12,784 nt of DNA, taken from NCBI GenBank assembly GCA_025450475.1, contig JANWHJ010000013.1, forward strand, positions 1-12,784, written 5' to 3'. Numbering within the stretch: position 1 is the first letter of the stretch; the number at the start of each line of letters is the position of its first letter. Positions 1 through 6,105 of the stretch are shown here, piece after piece. The notes under the pieces are model-generated. The model had not been told where the DNA came from, searched no databases, and was given only the letters and a program-made list of their open reading frames with translations. The position numbers were made by a program, and so were the translations under genes. The DNA comes from Nitrososphaera sp. Its GTDB lineage: Archaea; Thermoproteota; Nitrososphaeria; Nitrososphaerales; Nitrososphaeraceae.

Positions 1-4
1 TAGA

Positions 5-1090
5 GTGCGGAAAGTAGCTATCTCTTCTTGGGCAACCTCAAAGTTCGCCAAGGATTCAAAGATGCTGCTCGATTTGGCCTGCGAGCCCTGCGTAGAGGTG
101 CTGAAGCATTCAGGAAAAGAAATTGAAGCAGTCCTGTTTTCCAGCTGCGCTACTGACCAGTACAGCTCGGCGATAGTTTCTGAGATGCTTGGAATCAGAC
201 CAAAAGTTTCTCACAGGATAGATAATCTTTGCAACTCTGGCACGAACGCAGTATCATCAGCTTTTTCAATGATTGCGTCAGGACTATGCGACAACGCACT
301 GGTGATTGGCGCAGAAAAGGCAGACAGCCCAGGAAGTAGGCTGCTCTGGGATATGACGCGCGGTTCGTTCATGTTCCCTGTGCACTGGGCCGCAATATTT
401 GCAAAGGCTCACATGAGAAGGCATGGTACCACTGAGGAACAGATGGCCCGCGTGTCTGTCAAGAACCATAAAAACGCGGCGAAAAACCCATTGGCGTTCT
501 TCAGAAAGGAGGTGAGCTTTGAAGAAGTAATGAACTCAAGAAAAATTGCAGATCCTATCAAGCTGCTTGACTGCTCTTCACCTTGCGACGGCGCGTCGGC
601 CGTGTTGCTGGTTTCCGAAGAAAAAGCAAAAAAGCTGGACGACCCCGTTTGGATAAGAGGGATAGGGCAGCAGACAAACTCGGCCAGCTTTGCAAATACC
701 ACAGGTGATCTCACGACGATCGAAGCCGCTAAACGCGCTGCGCGTGACGCATTTGAAATGGCCCGGACAAAGCCGTCGAATATCGACATCGCAGAGCTGC
801 ATGATGCGTTCACGATCCTGGAGATTCTGGCGTACGAAGATCTAGGGTTTACAAAAAAGGGCGAAGGCGGGAAGTTCGTCGACCAGCAGGAAATAGCGGT
901 AAACACTAGGGGCGGGATAATCGGCTGCGGCCATCCAGTCGGGACGACAGGCGTAGCGCAGGTGGCCGAAATCGCGTCTCAGCTTGCAGGAAAAGCAGGA
1001 AAAAGGCAGATACGGGGATGCAAGACCGGCCTGGTACACAACCTTGCCGCGGCAGGCTCTTCAGCCACCGTAATCATAATGGGGGCTTGA
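5..1090 (+). CDS. Thiolase (acetyl-CoA C-acetyltransferase family, archaeal type)
   Basis: A 361-residue thiolase-fold enzyme. It probably condenses or cleaves acetyl-CoA/acetoacetyl-CoA in the cytoplasm. Visible motifs are the nucleophilic cysteine in NLCNSGTNAV (C76), an ELHDAFT segment (H267), the GCGHPVGTTG block with the catalytic histidine (H310), and a C-terminal GLVHNLAAAGSSATV segment (H345) in place of the classical second-cysteine motif, as in archaeal/SCP2-type thiolases. The start is GTG at 5; only four bases precede it, so upstream signals and any upstream partner gene cannot be seen. The DUF35 gene follows after 4 nt. In archaea such thiolases work with a DUF35 protein, and often with HMG-CoA synthase, at the start of the mevalonate pathway. 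In thaumarchaea an acetoacetyl-CoA thiolase is also needed by the 3-hydroxypropionate/4-hydroxybutyrate carbon-fixation cycle. Which of these roles this copy serves is not decidable here. The family call is firm; the substrate is inferred. Confidence 0.9.
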   Translation: MRKVAISSWATSKFAKDSKMLLDLACEPCVEVLKHSGKEIEAVLFSSCATDQYSSAIVSEMLGIRPKVSHRIDNLCNSGTNAVSSAFSMIASGLCDNALVIGAEKADSPGSRLLWDMTRGSFMFPVHWAAIFAKAHMRRHGTTEEQMARVSVKNHKNAAKNPLAFFRKEVSFEEVMNSRKIADPIKLLDCSSPCDGASAVLLVSEEKAKKLDDPVWIRGIGQQTNSASFANTTGDLTTIEAAKRAARDAFEMARTKPSNIDIAELHDAFTILEILAYEDLGFTKKGEGGKFVDQQEIAVNTRGGIIGCGHPVGTTGVAQVAEIASQLAGKAGKRQIRGCKTGLVHNLAAAGSSATVIIMGA

Positions 1091-1094
1091 GGTC

Positions 1095-1469
1095 TTGGAG
1101 GAATTCATCAATAGTTTGAAAAAGGGCAAGTTCAGGATGCCCGTGTGCTTATCATGCGGCAGAAAGGCATGGCCACCATCTCGCCGCTGCCCGCACTGCC
1201 TATGCAAGACGTCACTGAAGACGATAAAGACGATAGGAACACTAATTGAATTTTCAAGCTCGCACATCAAGGGCAGGGAAGGTGCCTTCGGCCTGGTTGA
1301 AATGGCAGGCATAAGACTGATCGCCTCGTTTGGCGATCTTCCGCTAAAGGAAGGTATGAAGGTAAAAATGAGTAGCTGCGGAATAAAGCCTGACGGCACC
1401 GCCTTTTACTTTTTCGCGCCAGCAGGGCTTGACATTAATATACGTCGGAATAAGGATAAGCGTACATGA
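1095..1469 (+). CDS. DUF35 OB-fold/Zn-ribbon protein, thiolase partner
   Basis: A 124-residue protein with an N-terminal zinc ribbon (C18-x2-C21 and C32-x2-C35) followed by a small beta-rich OB-like domain from about residue 45 to 110. This is the DUF35 architecture. Proteins of this family bind the thiolase and, in methanogens, bridge it to HMG-CoA synthase so that acetoacetyl-CoA can be channelled. The start is TTG at 1095, just downstream of the thiolase stop, with a GAGGT ribosome-binding match immediately upstream (1089-1093); no in-frame ATG would preserve the first zinc-ribbon cysteines as well. The stop overlaps the next gene (ATGA). Adjacency to the thiolase supports complex formation. 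Family assignment is strong; complex formation is inferred from relatives. Confidence 0.87.
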   Translation: MEEFINSLKKGKFRMPVCLSCGRKAWPPSRRCPHCLCKTSLKTIKTIGTLIEFSSSHIKGREGAFGLVEMAGIRLIASFGDLPLKEGMKVKMSSCGIKPDGTAFYFFAPAGLDINIRRNKDKRT

Positions 1470-1825
1470 GCTATGACAGGTTCATTGATGAGAGGCTTCT
1501 AACAAGCCGCGATGCACTCAACAGGCTGCAGATCAAGATAAAGTTGGCAGAAATCGACGAAAACGCCCGCGACTTTTCACAGCGTTTTGGCAGGAGGGTG
1601 CTTGTCAAGAAGGTTCTCCTAACGATAAAACACACTGAAACCGAAGAGGTTGAAGAAAGGGAGCTTGACGTTGAAGAAATTGAAAAGAGGATAAAAAAAG
1701 AGCGTCTGTTCAGCTCCTCAAACCGCTGGATCTCGTCAAGCGACATTAAGAATGGATATGTGGTTGCAAGCCATCATTTGGATTTGCTTGCTGATGCAAT
1801 CGCCCTTGACATCATTGTAATTTGA
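1466..1825 (+). CDS. Conserved-looking hypothetical protein, coupled to the thiolase/DUF35 pair
   Basis: A 119-residue protein I do not recognise. Its ATG overlaps the DUF35 stop (ATGA), so it is very likely translated from the same message. It is strongly charged and probably mostly helical at the N-terminus (residues about 10-45). The middle segment is rich in glutamate and lysine (residues about 55-80), and the C-terminus ends in a hydrophobic stretch (LADAIALDIIVI) that is too short and polar-flanked to be a clear membrane anchor. No cysteine cluster, nucleotide-binding motif or signal peptide is visible. The position suggests a role linked to the thiolase complex, but this is guilt by association only. 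It ends 26 nt before the stop of the convergent regulator gene. Confidence 0.7.
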   Translation: MSYDRFIDERLLTSRDALNRLQIKIKLAEIDENARDFSQRFGRRVLVKKVLLTIKHTETEEVEERELDVEEIEKRIKKERLFSSSNRWISSSDIKNGYVVASHHLDLLADAIALDIIVI

Positions 1826-1851
1826 TATTTCAGAACTCGAGTTTTGCAATG

Positions 1852-2313
1852 TCATGTGATCGGCCTTTTGATCCAGACCCTTATCGTTTCGAACCAAAAC
1901 GCGCTTGTCCCTGCGAGGGCAAAGCCGATCGCATAGACGTTCAAATCTACAAAGTTCAAAATAACATACACAATTAACATCGTGGTGAAAAACGCCGCAA
2001 AAAACGACAGCCGCGGCACTGTCAAGCCGCCGATGTTGACAAAGGCCTGCAGTACGCCAACCTGCACTTTCTGAACTACGTAATAGCGGCCGTACTCGTC
2101 TTGGCTGACGAGCACAAGTTCGACCAACTTGTCGATGTGATAATTTGCCACGCTTGGGCTTGAAAATCCTAGATCGCGCTGAACCTCCCTGACACCCACA
2201 GGCTCTTTCTTCTTCACCATGTACATATAGACCTGCAGCGTCTTCCCTTTCAATTGGTCTTCTATGGGCAGCTTCTTGCTGTCACTTGGAGGCGTCTCAA
2301 TATCTTTTGTCAA
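1852..2313 (-). CDS. Membrane-anchored winged-helix DNA-binding protein
   Basis: A 153-residue protein with an N-terminal winged helix-turn-helix (about residues 22-82). Residues 40-66 form the helix-turn-helix core, which includes DLGFSSPSVANYHIDKL. Two hydrophobic membrane-spanning segments follow (about 103-122 and 126-146), then a short basic tail. The layout suggests a transcription regulator tethered to the cytoplasmic membrane, or a membrane sensor. The ligand and target are unknown. The start is TTG at 2313, preceded by GGTGACC (2321-2327) at good spacing; the first internal ATG (residue 30) would cut into the winged helix. It is convergent with the thiolase operon and lies downstream of tRNA-Asn on the same strand. 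Confidence 0.75.
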   Translation of the reverse strand: MTKDIETPPSDSKKLPIEDQLKGKTLQVYMYMVKKKEPVGVREVQRDLGFSSPSVANYHIDKLVELVLVSQDEYGRYYVVQKVQVGVLQAFVNIGGLTVPRLSFFAAFFTTMLIVYVILNFVDLNVYAIGFALAGTSAFWFETIRVWIKRPIT

Positions 2314-2341
2314 GCCTGCTGGTCACCCAATGTCGGATTTT

Positions 2342-2352
2342 ACTATAAAACA
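2342..2352 (-). promoter_or_regulatory. Candidate TATA box for the winged-helix gene
   Basis: The minus strand reads TGTTTTATAGT here, close to the archaeal TATA consensus, about 33 nt upstream of the TTG at 2313. A second weaker TATA-like string (TTTTATGG) lies near 2370-2377. The transcription start would fall close to the ribosome-binding match, so which element is used is uncertain. Confidence 0.35.
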
Positions 2353-2382
2353 TATCGCAACTTGTCTCCATAAAAGTTGTAG

Positions 2383-2489
2383 CGCCGCTGACCAGACTCG
2401 AACTGGTGACCCACTGGTTAACAGCCAGTTGAGCTTCAAAGCACAATGTTGCGCTAGGAATTTGCTCTACCATGCTGAGCTACAGCGGC
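2383..2489 (-). tRNA. tRNA-Asn (anticodon GUU), intron-containing
   Basis: Reading the minus strand from 2489, every arm pairs perfectly. The acceptor is GCCGCTG with CAGCGGC (2483-2489 and 2384-2390), with discriminator G at 2383. The D stem is GCTC with GAGC (2477-2480 and 2464-2467). The anticodon stem is ACTGG with CCAGT around loop CTGTTAA, giving anticodon GTT at 2420-2422. The T arm is ACCAG-TTCGAGT-CTGGT. Removing a 33-nt insert leaves a standard 74-nt tRNA. CCA is not encoded. The gene sits between the end of L6 and the winged-helix gene, all on the same strand. Asn identity follows directly from the anticodon. Confidence 0.95.
2429..2461 (-). other. Non-canonical tRNA intron (33 nt) at the D-arm/anticodon-stem junction
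   Basis: Between the D stem (GAGC, 2464-2467) and the rest of the anticodon stem there are 33 extra nucleotides. They fold as an archaeal splicing substrate. The 5' exon GAGC pairs with GCTC at the intron 3' end (2431-2434), TTC pairs with GAA inside, and an internal hairpin GCGCA-ACAT-TGTGC (2442-2455) caps the intron. Bulges AAA (2461-2463) and AAC (2428-2430) flank the central helix. Cutting each after its second base places the intron between tRNA positions 27 and 28 and restores A26-A27-C28. Because A residues repeat at both borders, a shift of one or two bases gives the same mature tRNA. The outer helix is weak, as in relaxed bulge-helix-bulge motifs. Confidence 0.85.
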
Positions 2490-2512
2490 GCAATACTACA
2501 GCAAATCCGAGC

Positions 2513-2525
2513 ACAAAATAAATCT
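2513..2525 (-). promoter_or_regulatory. Candidate TATA box for tRNA-Asn, possibly also a T-rich terminator after L6
   Basis: The minus strand carries ATTTATTTT (2515-2523) about 30 nt upstream of the tRNA 5' end, the right distance for an archaeal TATA box. It lies only about 10 nt past the L6 stop, and its T-rich run could also end the ribosomal transcript. Both readings are inferences from position and composition. Confidence 0.45.
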
Positions 2526-2531
2526 TTGGTC

Positions 2532-3062
2532 TTACTGGATGCCTACTTCCCGAGAGTAGACGTACAGCCCATCCAGAAACACACGCTGGTCCTTGTTCTT
2601 TATCTTGGTAGATAATTCAATGTTGGCCGCAGTCTGTGAGACGTCTTCAAGGCTCGGACCTTGGACCACGACGTCCTCGCCCACAACATTGACCTTAGTA
2701 GCGTCGCCTACAATCCGAGAAACCCTCGCGGCTCTTTCGCCAAAAAAGTTCTCCACGCTGACGTCCTTGCCCTTTATCTTTACAGAGATTGGAAAATGCG
2801 CGAATATGATCTTGAGCTTGTACGTGTAGCCCTTTTCAACGCCTTTTATCATGCTCTCAATTATGCTGCGCGCCGTGTGAGTCACCGCGAGATCTTGCTT
2901 GCGCTTGCCGTAAGGCTTGATCGTTAACTTGTTGCCTTCAACTGTAATTGTGGCCGGCAGTTTTGTAAAGTCTTTCTTTACTATGCCAAGCTTCCCCTTT
3001 ACTGAAAGGGTATTATCTTCCTTTGTTATCTTTACGCTGGCCGGCGCTTCCACTTCTGCCAT
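2532..3062 (-). CDS. rpl6: Large-subunit ribosomal protein uL6
   Basis: A 176-residue uL6, a large-subunit protein near the GTPase-associated centre and the sarcin-ricin loop. Two repeated alpha/beta domains are evident (about residues 10-80 and 85-170). The conserved late segment GPSLEDVSQTAANIE is present, followed by KDQRVFLDGLYVY. I chose ATG at 3062: a longer frame from 3122 would run 50 nt into S8 and add 20 residues with no counterpart in the family. From 3062 the gene begins 10 nt after the S8 stop, with TGATC upstream as in neighbouring genes. It is the last ribosomal gene of the run here; archaeal clusters usually go on to L32e, L19e, L18, S5, L30 and L15. Confidence 0.95.
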   Translation of the reverse strand: MAEVEAPASVKITKEDNTLSVKGKLGIVKKDFTKLPATITVEGNKLTIKPYGKRKQDLAVTHTARSIIESMIKGVEKGYTYKLKIIFAHFPISVKIKGKDVSVENFFGERAARVSRIVGDATKVNVVGEDVVVQGPSLEDVSQTAANIELSTKIKNKDQRVFLDGLYVYSREVGIQ

Positions 3063-3072
3063 TATGGCATGA

Positions 3073-3471
3073 TCAGTAGACGAAGCCAACCAAGACTCCT
3101 CCGAGACCTTCTTCTTGCGCATCGTGATGAGACATTATTCCCTTGCTAGTTGAAACGAGCAGAATGCCCATACTATAAGCCGGAAGGAACTGCCGCTCCC
3201 ACCCAAAATAGGCGTCCTTTTTCACTGAAAAGCGCGGCGTGATGATGCCGCATTTATTTATCTTCGCCAATAGCTGGATCCTGAACTTGCCCGATCTGCC
3301 GTCATCCACTTGCTCAAATTCACCCACGTATCGGTGCTTTTGCAGCACACGCAGAACTTCGCTGGAGAACTTGCTTGCAGGGACCACTACGCATTCTCTT
3401 TTCCTTCGGGATTCGTTGTTGTAAATGGTCGTAAAAAGGTTTGATAGGACATTTAGCGCAGGCATTCTCAT
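3073..3471 (-). CDS. rps8: Small-subunit ribosomal protein uS8
   Basis: A 132-residue uS8, a primary binder of the central domain of 16S rRNA and an early assembly protein. The typical archaeal length is about 130. The N-terminal LNVLSNLFTTIYNNE segment and the C-terminal GILLVSTSKGIMSHHDAQ block, then GLGGVLVGFVY, match the family's two domains; the STSKG turn is the hallmark. ATG at 3471 begins 4 nt after the S14 stop, and a second in-frame ATG two codons on is an alternative start. The stop precedes L6 by 10 nt. Translation is probably coupled through S14-S8-L6. Confidence 0.96.
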   Translation of the reverse strand: MRMPALNVLSNLFTTIYNNESRRKRECVVVPASKFSSEVLRVLQKHRYVGEFEQVDDGRSGKFRIQLLAKINKCGIITPRFSVKKDAYFGWERQFLPAYSMGILLVSTSKGIMSHHDAQEEGLGGVLVGFVY

Positions 3472-3475
3472 TCAC

Positions 3476-3655
3476 TTATTCGTATTTTGCGAATCCTATG
3501 CTGTTGGCCACTTCTCTGAAACATTGCCTGCAAAGCATCAAGTTATAACTGCGGATGAGACCGTTATATGAACCGCACCTTTTGCACCATCTTGTGCCCC
3601 TGCCATGCGCGAGTTTCTTTCTTCCGGTTACTTCATATTCTCTTGGCTTTGGCAT
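3476..3655 (-). CDS. rps14: Small-subunit ribosomal protein uS14, zinc-ribbon type
   Basis: A 59-residue protein that is easily overlooked because of its size. It begins MPKPREYEVTGRKK and carries two Cys pairs: WCKRCG (C24, C27) and LCRQC (C42, C45). These form the zinc ribbon of archaeal/eukaryotic uS14 (S29e-like). The body is very basic, and the protein ends GFAKYE. It binds the head of the small subunit. ATG at 3655 directly abuts the L5 stop (TAAATG), and the TAA at 3476-3478 is followed 4 nt later by S8. The L5-S14-S8-L6 order is the standard archaeal one. Confidence 0.96.
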   Translation of the reverse strand: MPKPREYEVTGRKKLAHGRGTRWCKRCGSYNGLIRSYNLMLCRQCFREVANSIGFAKYE

Positions 3656-4174
3656 TTATTCCACTCCTGCTCCATATTCCTGCTTGAAGAACTCGATCGC
3701 GTCGTCCCGATTTATCCTGTGAGTTTTGCCAATTCTTCCGCTCTTCCTGCTCTTTCGGGCGATCCTGTATCCGGGCCTGCTCAGCACCACGTTGACATCC
3801 ATCCCAAAGATCCCAATGTCCGGGTTGTACTTTGTCCCCGGAATGTCTATGTGCTCATGTATTCCAACCGAAATATTACCGAAATTGTCAAAGGATGATG
3901 CCTTGAGGACGTTCTTTTTGGCTGCAATCACCCGTTTCAAGAAATCGATCGCTGGATCCCTTCTAAGGGTTACCACTGCGCCTATAGGTTCACCCTTGTG
4001 GATGCCAAAGTCCCTGACAGTCTTTTTGGCGCCGCGAACCGCCGGCTGCTGTCCCGTCAGTTCAAGCAACGCCTTCTTTGCCTTTTCAATCGGATCGCCT
4101 GACTTGCCGACCCCGATGTTTATCACTACCTTGTCAACGCTTATTCTTTTCATGCCTTGTAGTTGTTGACTCAA
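3656..4174 (-). CDS. rpl5: Large-subunit ribosomal protein uL5
   Basis: A 172-residue uL5, which binds 5S rRNA in the central protuberance and contacts the small-subunit head. Conserved elements include VVINIGVGKSGD (about 16-27), GQQPAVRGAKKTVRDFGI (about 41-58) with GEPIGAVVTLR, the GNISVGIHEHIDIPG loop (about 99-113) and the GMDVNVVLSRPG strand. The start is TTG at 4174: AAGGTGA (4182-4188) lies 7 nt upstream, and the seven extra residues before the internal ATG fit the family's N-terminus. It starts 2 nt after the S4e stop and abuts S14. A small extra C-terminal tail is present. Confidence 0.96.
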   Translation of the reverse strand: MSQQLQGMKRISVDKVVINIGVGKSGDPIEKAKKALLELTGQQPAVRGAKKTVRDFGIHKGEPIGAVVTLRRDPAIDFLKRVIAAKKNVLKASSFDNFGNISVGIHEHIDIPGTKYNPDIGIFGMDVNVVLSRPGYRIARKSRKSGRIGKTHRINRDDAIEFFKQEYGAGVE

Positions 4175-4176
4175 AT

Positions 4177-4890
4177 CTAATTCACCTTTATCACTGGTTT
4201 GTCCTTTCCGACAACCATAACCATCTCAACTGGGAGTTCCACCGACTTGTCGTCAAATGAGACAAGTGCCCTCTTTGGAAGAGAGAATATGCCGTCCTGA
4301 ATGTTTCCTATCTTTCCCACTGTGCCTGCATTTTCCCCGGTGATGATGAGCGCGGTTGAGCCCTTTTCAAAGGCAACATGATTTTTTACTTGGATTTTTG
4401 GCAGATTGATCAAGCACGTGTCACCCACCTTGAGCTCGTTGTCGCCTATCAGGGTCTTACCATCGTGGAATCCGTACTGGACCTTTTTGTCCTTGATAAT
4501 CGTCTTGCTTGTAACCCTGACCAGCTTCAATTCTTTTTCAGAATCTTCAATGGCAACCGAAGTCAAAAGTGCAGAATTTTTTGGGATCATTCGGTAAGCC
4601 TGACCCGTTGCAAGCTCTATCACGTCCATGAGCCCTATTGCAAGGTTGGGGTCCCGCCTCACAACTCCGTCAACCTTGACCTTGCCTGCGTTCAGGATTT
4701 GTTCGGCCTCGTTCATCGTGTTTGCTATCCTGAGCACATCGCGGAGCACCATTCCAAGCGGGTACGCCCTGCGCTTTGGATGCGGCCCCGGCTTGACCCT
4801 CAAGACGAACTGGCTTTCCTTCCTCTTGATGGCCCAGAATGTCGGCGCCAGCTGCCTCTTTACCCGGGTGTCACCGCCTTTCTTGCCCAT
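4177..4890 (-). CDS. rps4e: Small-subunit ribosomal protein eS4 (S4e)
   Basis: A 237-residue eS4, a small-subunit protein of archaea and eukaryotes with no bacterial counterpart. It has an N-terminal basic segment (GKKGGDTRVKRQLAP), an S4-type RNA-binding domain (about 43-90), a central beta domain, and a KOW-like stretch GENAGTVGKIGNIQDG (185-200). The length is typical of archaeal members. ATG at 4890 overlaps the L24 stop by one base (TAATG). The L24-S4e-L5 order is the classic archaeal arrangement and argues against a bacterial origin. Confidence 0.96.
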   Translation of the reverse strand: MGKKGGDTRVKRQLAPTFWAIKRKESQFVLRVKPGPHPKRRAYPLGMVLRDVLRIANTMNEAEQILNAGKVKVDGVVRRDPNLAIGLMDVIELATGQAYRMIPKNSALLTSVAIEDSEKELKLVRVTSKTIIKDKKVQYGFHDGKTLIGDNELKVGDTCLINLPKIQVKNHVAFEKGSTALIITGENAGTVGKIGNIQDGIFSLPKRALVSFDDKSVELPVEMVMVVGKDKPVIKVN

Positions 4891-5312
4891 TACTTGCTAG
4901 GCTCCTTTTTCTCTATTGTTTTCTTTGTCATTTCCTTTTCTACTTTTTCTTCCTTCTTTTCGGCTTCCACTGGCTTGTCACCCTGAAGTCTACTTGACCT
5001 GTACTTGTCTTCAAGGTTCAGGCCGGTAATCTTTACATTTGAAGCGTGAATCGAGACCTTGACTTGCCCGCCGCGGATCTTTTCCCTCTGCATTCCCTCG
5101 ATGTGCAGCGTTCCGCTTTCTGTGTCCACGTCTTCCACCTTGCCGCCGCGGCCTTTGTACTCGCCGCGGACTACCATGACGGAATCGCCCTTTACTACAC
5201 GCAGGGTTTTCTTTTTGTACTGCTCTCGCAGCTCGTCTGCGATTCTGACGCCAAGCATCTTATCAAGCCGGTGCTTCGAGGCATGGATGAGTTTCGGATT
5301 AATACCTGCCAA
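4890..5312 (-). CDS. rpl24: Large-subunit ribosomal protein uL24 with charged C-terminal tail
   Basis: A 140-residue uL24, an early assembly protein of the large subunit near the exit-tunnel rim. The KOW core is visible from about residue 38 to 72, with VVKGDSVMVVRGEYKGRGGK. The family N-terminus (SKHRLDKMLGVRIADELRE) precedes it. The start is TTG at 5312, 10 nt after the L14 stop; the first internal ATG (residue 19) would delete conserved residues. The last about 28 residues are almost only K, E and a few others, a low-complexity tail beyond the normal family end. It is joined to S4e by a one-base overlap. Confidence 0.94.
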   Translation of the reverse strand: MAGINPKLIHASKHRLDKMLGVRIADELREQYKKKTLRVVKGDSVMVVRGEYKGRGGKVEDVDTESGTLHIEGMQREKIRGGQVKVSIHASNVKITGLNLEDKYRSSRLQGDKPVEAEKKEEKVEKEMTKKTIEKKEPSK

Positions 5313-5322
5313 ATATATTCGC

Positions 5323-5763
5323 CTATACTATCATTCCCGCCAAGTTGGCTATTCTTGGCCATTTTTCGGCGGCTTCCGCCGCGACCGGGCCCTTAATGTC
5401 AGTGCCCTTGATCTCACCTTCGGGAGTCACGAGCACTGCAGCGTTGTCTTCAAACGACACTCTTACTCCGTTAAGCCTCCTTATAGGGTATTTCTGCCTT
5501 ACAATGACTGCGCCGAAAACCTGCTTGCGCAGTTCCGCAGGGCCCTTCTTTACCGTGACTGTGACAAAATCCCCAACTGCGGCCGATGGCATCCTGGAGT
5601 GCCGGCCCTTCCATCTGTTCACCATGGCAATGCGTAGGACCTTGGCACCGGTATTGTCTGCGCAAACTAGTTCTGCGGTGACTGGAAGAACCCTTGTGAT
5701 GTACGGGCGGAACTCTTCGACGCCCTTTGCAGAAACCGCTCTTGACTTAGTTCCCGCCGCCAT
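5323..5763 (-). CDS. rpl14: Large-subunit ribosomal protein uL14
   Basis: A 146-residue uL14, which sits at the subunit interface and contacts 16S rRNA in bridge B8. Conserved core motifs are CADNTGAKVLRI (about 34-45), the basic HSRMPSAAVGDFVTVTVKKG block, VFGAVIVRQKYPIRR, GVRVSFEDNAAVLV, and the family-typical C-terminus with GPVAAEAAEKWPRIANLA. It has an N-terminal extension of about 25 residues, as in other archaeal and eukaryotic members. ATG at 5763 lies inside the last codons of S17 (17-nt overlap in another frame). Confidence 0.95.
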   Translation of the reverse strand: MAAGTKSRAVSAKGVEEFRPYITRVLPVTAELVCADNTGAKVLRIAMVNRWKGRHSRMPSAAVGDFVTVTVKKGPAELRKQVFGAVIVRQKYPIRRLNGVRVSFEDNAAVLVTPEGEIKGTDIKGPVAAEAAEKWPRIANLAGMIV

Positions 5764-6088
5764 CCTTTGTGTTCACCTCAATCACTACGAATGAAACTGT
5801 CTTTGAAAGTGGCCTGCATTCCGCGATTTTTACTTCCGCGCCTTCCTTGGCTTCTACGCATGGCGGCAGGTAGGCGTGCACCTTTGATCTGCTTCTTTGG
5901 TATCTCTTGTACTTTGGCGTTGGCTGCGGGTATTCCCTTGATACGACGACCATCTTTGGAGCTTTCGCGCTTGACACAATACCTGTCAGTAGCTTACCCC
6001 TTACAGAGAGCGTGCCGTGGAATGGACAGTGATCGTCCTCGCATGTTTTACGTGGAGAGACAACAGAAACGCCGATATTTCTAACCAT
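5747..6088 (-). CDS. rps17: Small-subunit ribosomal protein uS17
   Basis: A 113-residue uS17, a primary 16S rRNA binder in the small-subunit body. The archaeal N-terminal module with TCEDDHCPFHG (Cys16, Cys21) precedes the OB-fold core, where VRGKLLTGIVSSAKAPKMVV is readable, then KYKRYQRSRSKVHAYLPPC and KIAECRPLSKTVSFVV. ATG at 6088 is preceded by GTGATCA (6092-6098), a match to the 3' end of archaeal 16S rRNA. It starts 17 nt after rnp1 and overlaps L14 by 17 nt. Confidence 0.95.
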   Translation of the reverse strand: MVRNIGVSVVSPRKTCEDDHCPFHGTLSVRGKLLTGIVSSAKAPKMVVVSREYPQPTPKYKRYQRSRSKVHAYLPPCVEAKEGAEVKIAECRPLSKTVSFVVIEVNTKDGGGN

Positions 6089-6105
6089 GATTGATCACTA
6101 ATTGT

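Noticed and set aside
409..906. 165-residue minus-strand reading frame inside the thiolase
   Set aside because: The thiolase on the other strand has all its motifs; this frame is a codon-bias shadow.
1826..1851. Possible bidirectional terminator between convergent genes
   Set aside because: Only 26 nt with a single T4 run and no hairpin; too little to call.
2264..2521. 85-residue plus-strand reading frame across tRNA-Asn
   Set aside because: It runs through the antisense of the tRNA and through two promoter regions, has no family resemblance, and is the well-known type of spurious protein predicted over tRNA genes.
3063..3122. 20-residue upstream extension of L6 into S8
   Set aside because: It would overlap S8 by 50 nt and adds residues foreign to the uL6 family; ATG at 3062 gives the usual length.
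4378..4986. 202-residue plus-strand reading frame opposite S4e and L24
   Set aside because: It is fully antisense to two certain ribosomal genes; composition and lack of domains mark it as a shadow.
5059..5637. 192-residue plus-strand reading frame opposite L24 and L14
   Set aside because: Antisense shadow of conserved ribosomal genes, with no recognisable domain or own start signal.
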